Origin: Sphingomonas sp. | GTDB taxonomy: Bacteria; Pseudomonadota; Alphaproteobacteria; Sphingomonadales; Sphingomonadaceae | Direction of reading: 5' to 3' | Length of the DNA stretch: 6,784 nt | Assembly (NCBI GenBank): GCA_013812805.1 | Contig: JACCSV010000285.1 | Span: 1 to 6,784, forward strand | In this document: positions 5,872 to 6,784 of the stretch, piece by piece | Layout: every line of letters begins with the position of its first letter | How positions within the stretch are numbered: position 1 is the stretch's first letter | Position numbers and translations under genes: made by a program | Notes under the pieces: generated by a model | Databases searched by the model: none | Told to the model about the DNA's origin: nothing | The model's input: only the letters and a program-made list of their open reading frames with translations

Positions 5872-5996
5872 GGCCGGAGGACGAACTCATCCGCAAGCGC
5901 CAGCTGGACCGCGCCAGGATCATGGCCTGGCTGCTGGGTGCCTTCGTGATTCTGCTGTTCCTGATCACCTTGGCCAAGATCGGAATGGGCAAGTGA
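5868..5996 (+). CDS. 42-residue single-pass membrane protein, CoxF-like
   Basis: This short gene starts at GTG 5868, which overlaps the ctaB stop, and its own stop overlaps the ctaG start, so it fills the gap exactly. The product has a highly charged N-terminus (residues 2-18, including RPEDELIRKRQLDRAR) and then one hydrophobic segment (MAWLLGAFVILLFLITLAKIG, about 19-39), ending GMGK. By the positive-inside rule the charged end should be cytoplasmic. Many alphaproteobacteria have a similarly tiny, poorly understood protein (often called CoxF) at the same place between ctaB and ctaG. The layout and position match, but I could not verify homology at this length. Tight overlap at both ends argues that it is a real gene. 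A role in oxidase assembly or stability is inferred from position only. Confidence 0.75.
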   Translation: MRPEDELIRKRQLDRARIMAWLLGAFVILLFLITLAKIGMGK

Positions 5997-6526
5997 GCCC
6001 CAAGGGCCGCACCGCGCTGTTTCTCGTGCTGCTGGTGTTCGGCATGACCGGCCTCGCCTTTGCCTCGGTGCCGCTTTACCGCTTGTTCTGCCAGGTCACC
6101 GGGATCAACGGCACCACCCAGCGCGCGGATTCGGCGCCAGGCGCGGCCGCCGGGCAGGTGTCGGTGCGTTTCGATGCCAACATCAATTCGGCGCTGCCCT
6201 GGCGCTTCAAGCCGGTCGAGGACCGGGTCAGCATCGCGCCCGGCGCGCGTACGCAGGTCATGTACAAGGCGACCAATCTTACCGCGCGAGCGACCACCGG
6301 CACCGCGACGTTCAACGTCTCGCCGGCGAGCGCCGGCAAATATTTCAGCAAGATCGAATGCTTCTGCTTTTCGGAGCAGACCCTGAAGGGCGGACAGAGC
6401 GTCGACATGCCTGTGATCTTCTTCGTCGACCCCAGGCTTCGCGAGGATCCGGACACCAGGCACATCGACGAGATCACGCTCAGCTACACATTTTATCCAG
6501 TAGAAAGTGGCAAGGCGGCCAGCTAG
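5993..6526 (+). CDS. ctaG: Cytochrome c oxidase copper-assembly protein CtaG (Cox11)
   Basis: CtaG/Cox11 delivers copper to the CuB site of CoxA. It is anchored by one N-terminal membrane helix with its copper-binding domain in the periplasm. The 177-residue protein shows the helix (about 7-26), the conserved SVPLYRLFCQVTG segment (25-37, with Cys33), VRFDANIN (58-65), and the diagnostic copper-binding motif KIECFCFSEQTL (120-131, with Cys123 and Cys125). VDMPVIFFVDP (137-147) and ITLSYTFYPV (161-170) follow, as is typical of the family's beta-sandwich. The start is GTG 5993, which overlaps the stop of the preceding miniprotein gene (GTGA). The open frame reaches back to 5747, but that part overlaps ctaB and is rejected. 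Length and all three cysteines are as expected, so the protein appears functional. Confidence 0.96.
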   Translation: MSPKGRTALFLVLLVFGMTGLAFASVPLYRLFCQVTGINGTTQRADSAPGAAAGQVSVRFDANINSALPWRFKPVEDRVSIAPGARTQVMYKATNLTARATTGTATFNVSPASAGKYFSKIECFCFSEQTLKGGQSVDMPVIFFVDPRLREDPDTRHIDEITLSYTFYPVESGKAAS

Positions 6527-6542
6527 AGCCGCGCCACGAAAC

Positions 6543-6550
6543 GAGGAAAG
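6543..6550 (+). promoter_or_regulatory. Ribosome binding site for coxC
   Basis: GAGGAAAG contains AGGA and lies 8 bases before the ATG at 6559. It is the clearest Shine-Dalgarno in the window; the other genes rely on weak sites or stop/start overlaps. It supports the chosen coxC start. Confidence 0.7.
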
Positions 6551-6558
6551 CCCTGTCG

Positions 6559-6784
6559 ATGGCCGCGACCAAGAATCACGATTACCATCTGGTTGAGCCG
6601 GATCCCTGGCCACTGATCGGCGCCTTTTCCGCGCTTGCCCTCACCGGCGGCGCGGTCATGTACTTCCACGACAATAGCTATGGCGTGCCGGTGATGATCG
6701 CCGGCTTCGCGCTGATCCTCGTCACCATGTACAATTGGTGGGCCAACACCGTCCGCGAAGCCCATGGCGGCGACCACACGCCGG
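6559..6784 (+). CDS. coxC: Cytochrome c oxidase subunit III CoxC (N-terminal part only)
   Basis: CoxC is the third core subunit of aa3 oxidase, a seven-helix membrane protein without metals that stabilises CoxA and supports proton uptake into the D-pathway. Only 75 codons are inside the window, of roughly 260-290 usual. The start MAATKNHDYHLVEPDPWPL (residues 1-19) is the typical alphaproteobacterial N-terminus, with its HDYHLVxPxPWP signature. Two membrane segments follow (about 19-36 and 43-60), then WWANTVREAHGGDHT (60-74), equivalent to the conserved WWRDVxRE region after the second helix. The gene begins 32 bases after ctaG with a good ribosome binding site, so it is probably in the ctaB-coxF-ctaG transcript. 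The right edge cuts the gene; there is no sign of a break. Confidence 0.95.
   Translation, partial: MAATKNHDYHLVEPDPWPLIGAFSALALTGGAVMYFHDNSYGVPVMIAGFALILVTMYNWWANTVREAHGGDHTP

Noticed and set aside
5747..5992. Upstream extension of ctaG in frame
   Set aside because: It overlaps the well-conserved C-terminus of CtaB and the miniprotein gene; the GTG at 5993 sits just before the CtaG membrane anchor.
5834..6613. 259-codon minus-strand frame opposite the miniprotein and ctaG
   Set aside because: The plus strand carries CtaG with its CFCF copper motif and GTGA-linked genes; the antisense translation shows no family features.
1..6784. Mobile element, CRISPR, toxin-antitoxin or defence system
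   Set aside because: No transposase, integrase, terminal inverted repeats, spaced direct-repeat array or defence-type domain is seen; every substantial stretch is explained by housekeeping or respiratory genes.

Overview
The window is a GC-rich piece (about two thirds G+C by eye) of an alphaproteobacterial chromosome, most likely from the order Sphingomonadales. That placement rests on the overall look of the proteins (for example the CoxC N-terminus with its HDYHLVEP motif) and on pyrE-pdxJ lying next to an aa3 cytochrome c oxidase locus. No alignment was run, so it is an inference. I see no rRNA, tRNA, CRISPR array, insertion sequence or prophage gene.

Layout from left to right. (1) A minus-strand pair, pyrE (1186-602) followed by pdxJ (605 to beyond the left edge), overlaps by 4 bases. 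They serve pyrimidine and vitamin B6 synthesis. (2) A 180-base divergent intergenic region (1187-1366) holds a good candidate promoter for the oxidase genes, a weak one for pyrE, a triple repeat with 11-bp period and two short dyads. (3) The plus-strand core oxidase genes coxB (1367-2515) and coxA (2538-4217) follow. (4) An exported cyclophilin-type peptidyl-prolyl isomerase lies on the minus strand (4869-4273), convergent with coxA and divergent from ctaB. (5) A second plus-strand cluster contains ctaB (4960-5871), a 42-residue CoxF-like membrane miniprotein (5868-5996), ctaG/cox11 (5993-6526) and the start of coxC (6559 to beyond the right edge). The first three of these are chained by 4-base GTGA stop/start overlaps.

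The genes work together on one respiratory complex. CoxB (CuA subunit) and CoxA (heme a/a3-CuB subunit) form the catalytic core and CoxC is the third core subunit. CtaB farnesylates heme b to heme O, the first step toward heme A, and CtaG supplies copper for the CuB site. All metal ligands and the D- and K-pathway residues of an A1-type aa3 oxidase are visible.

This is mostly an ordinary, intact housekeeping and respiratory locus, and I do not see a clearly new biological system. The parts that merit a second look are the phased repeat array before coxB, the very short ppi/ctaB divergent region in which both predicted -10 boxes end almost at the start codons, the cyclophilin inside the oxidase locus, the miniprotein, and the low-complexity extensions on CoxB.
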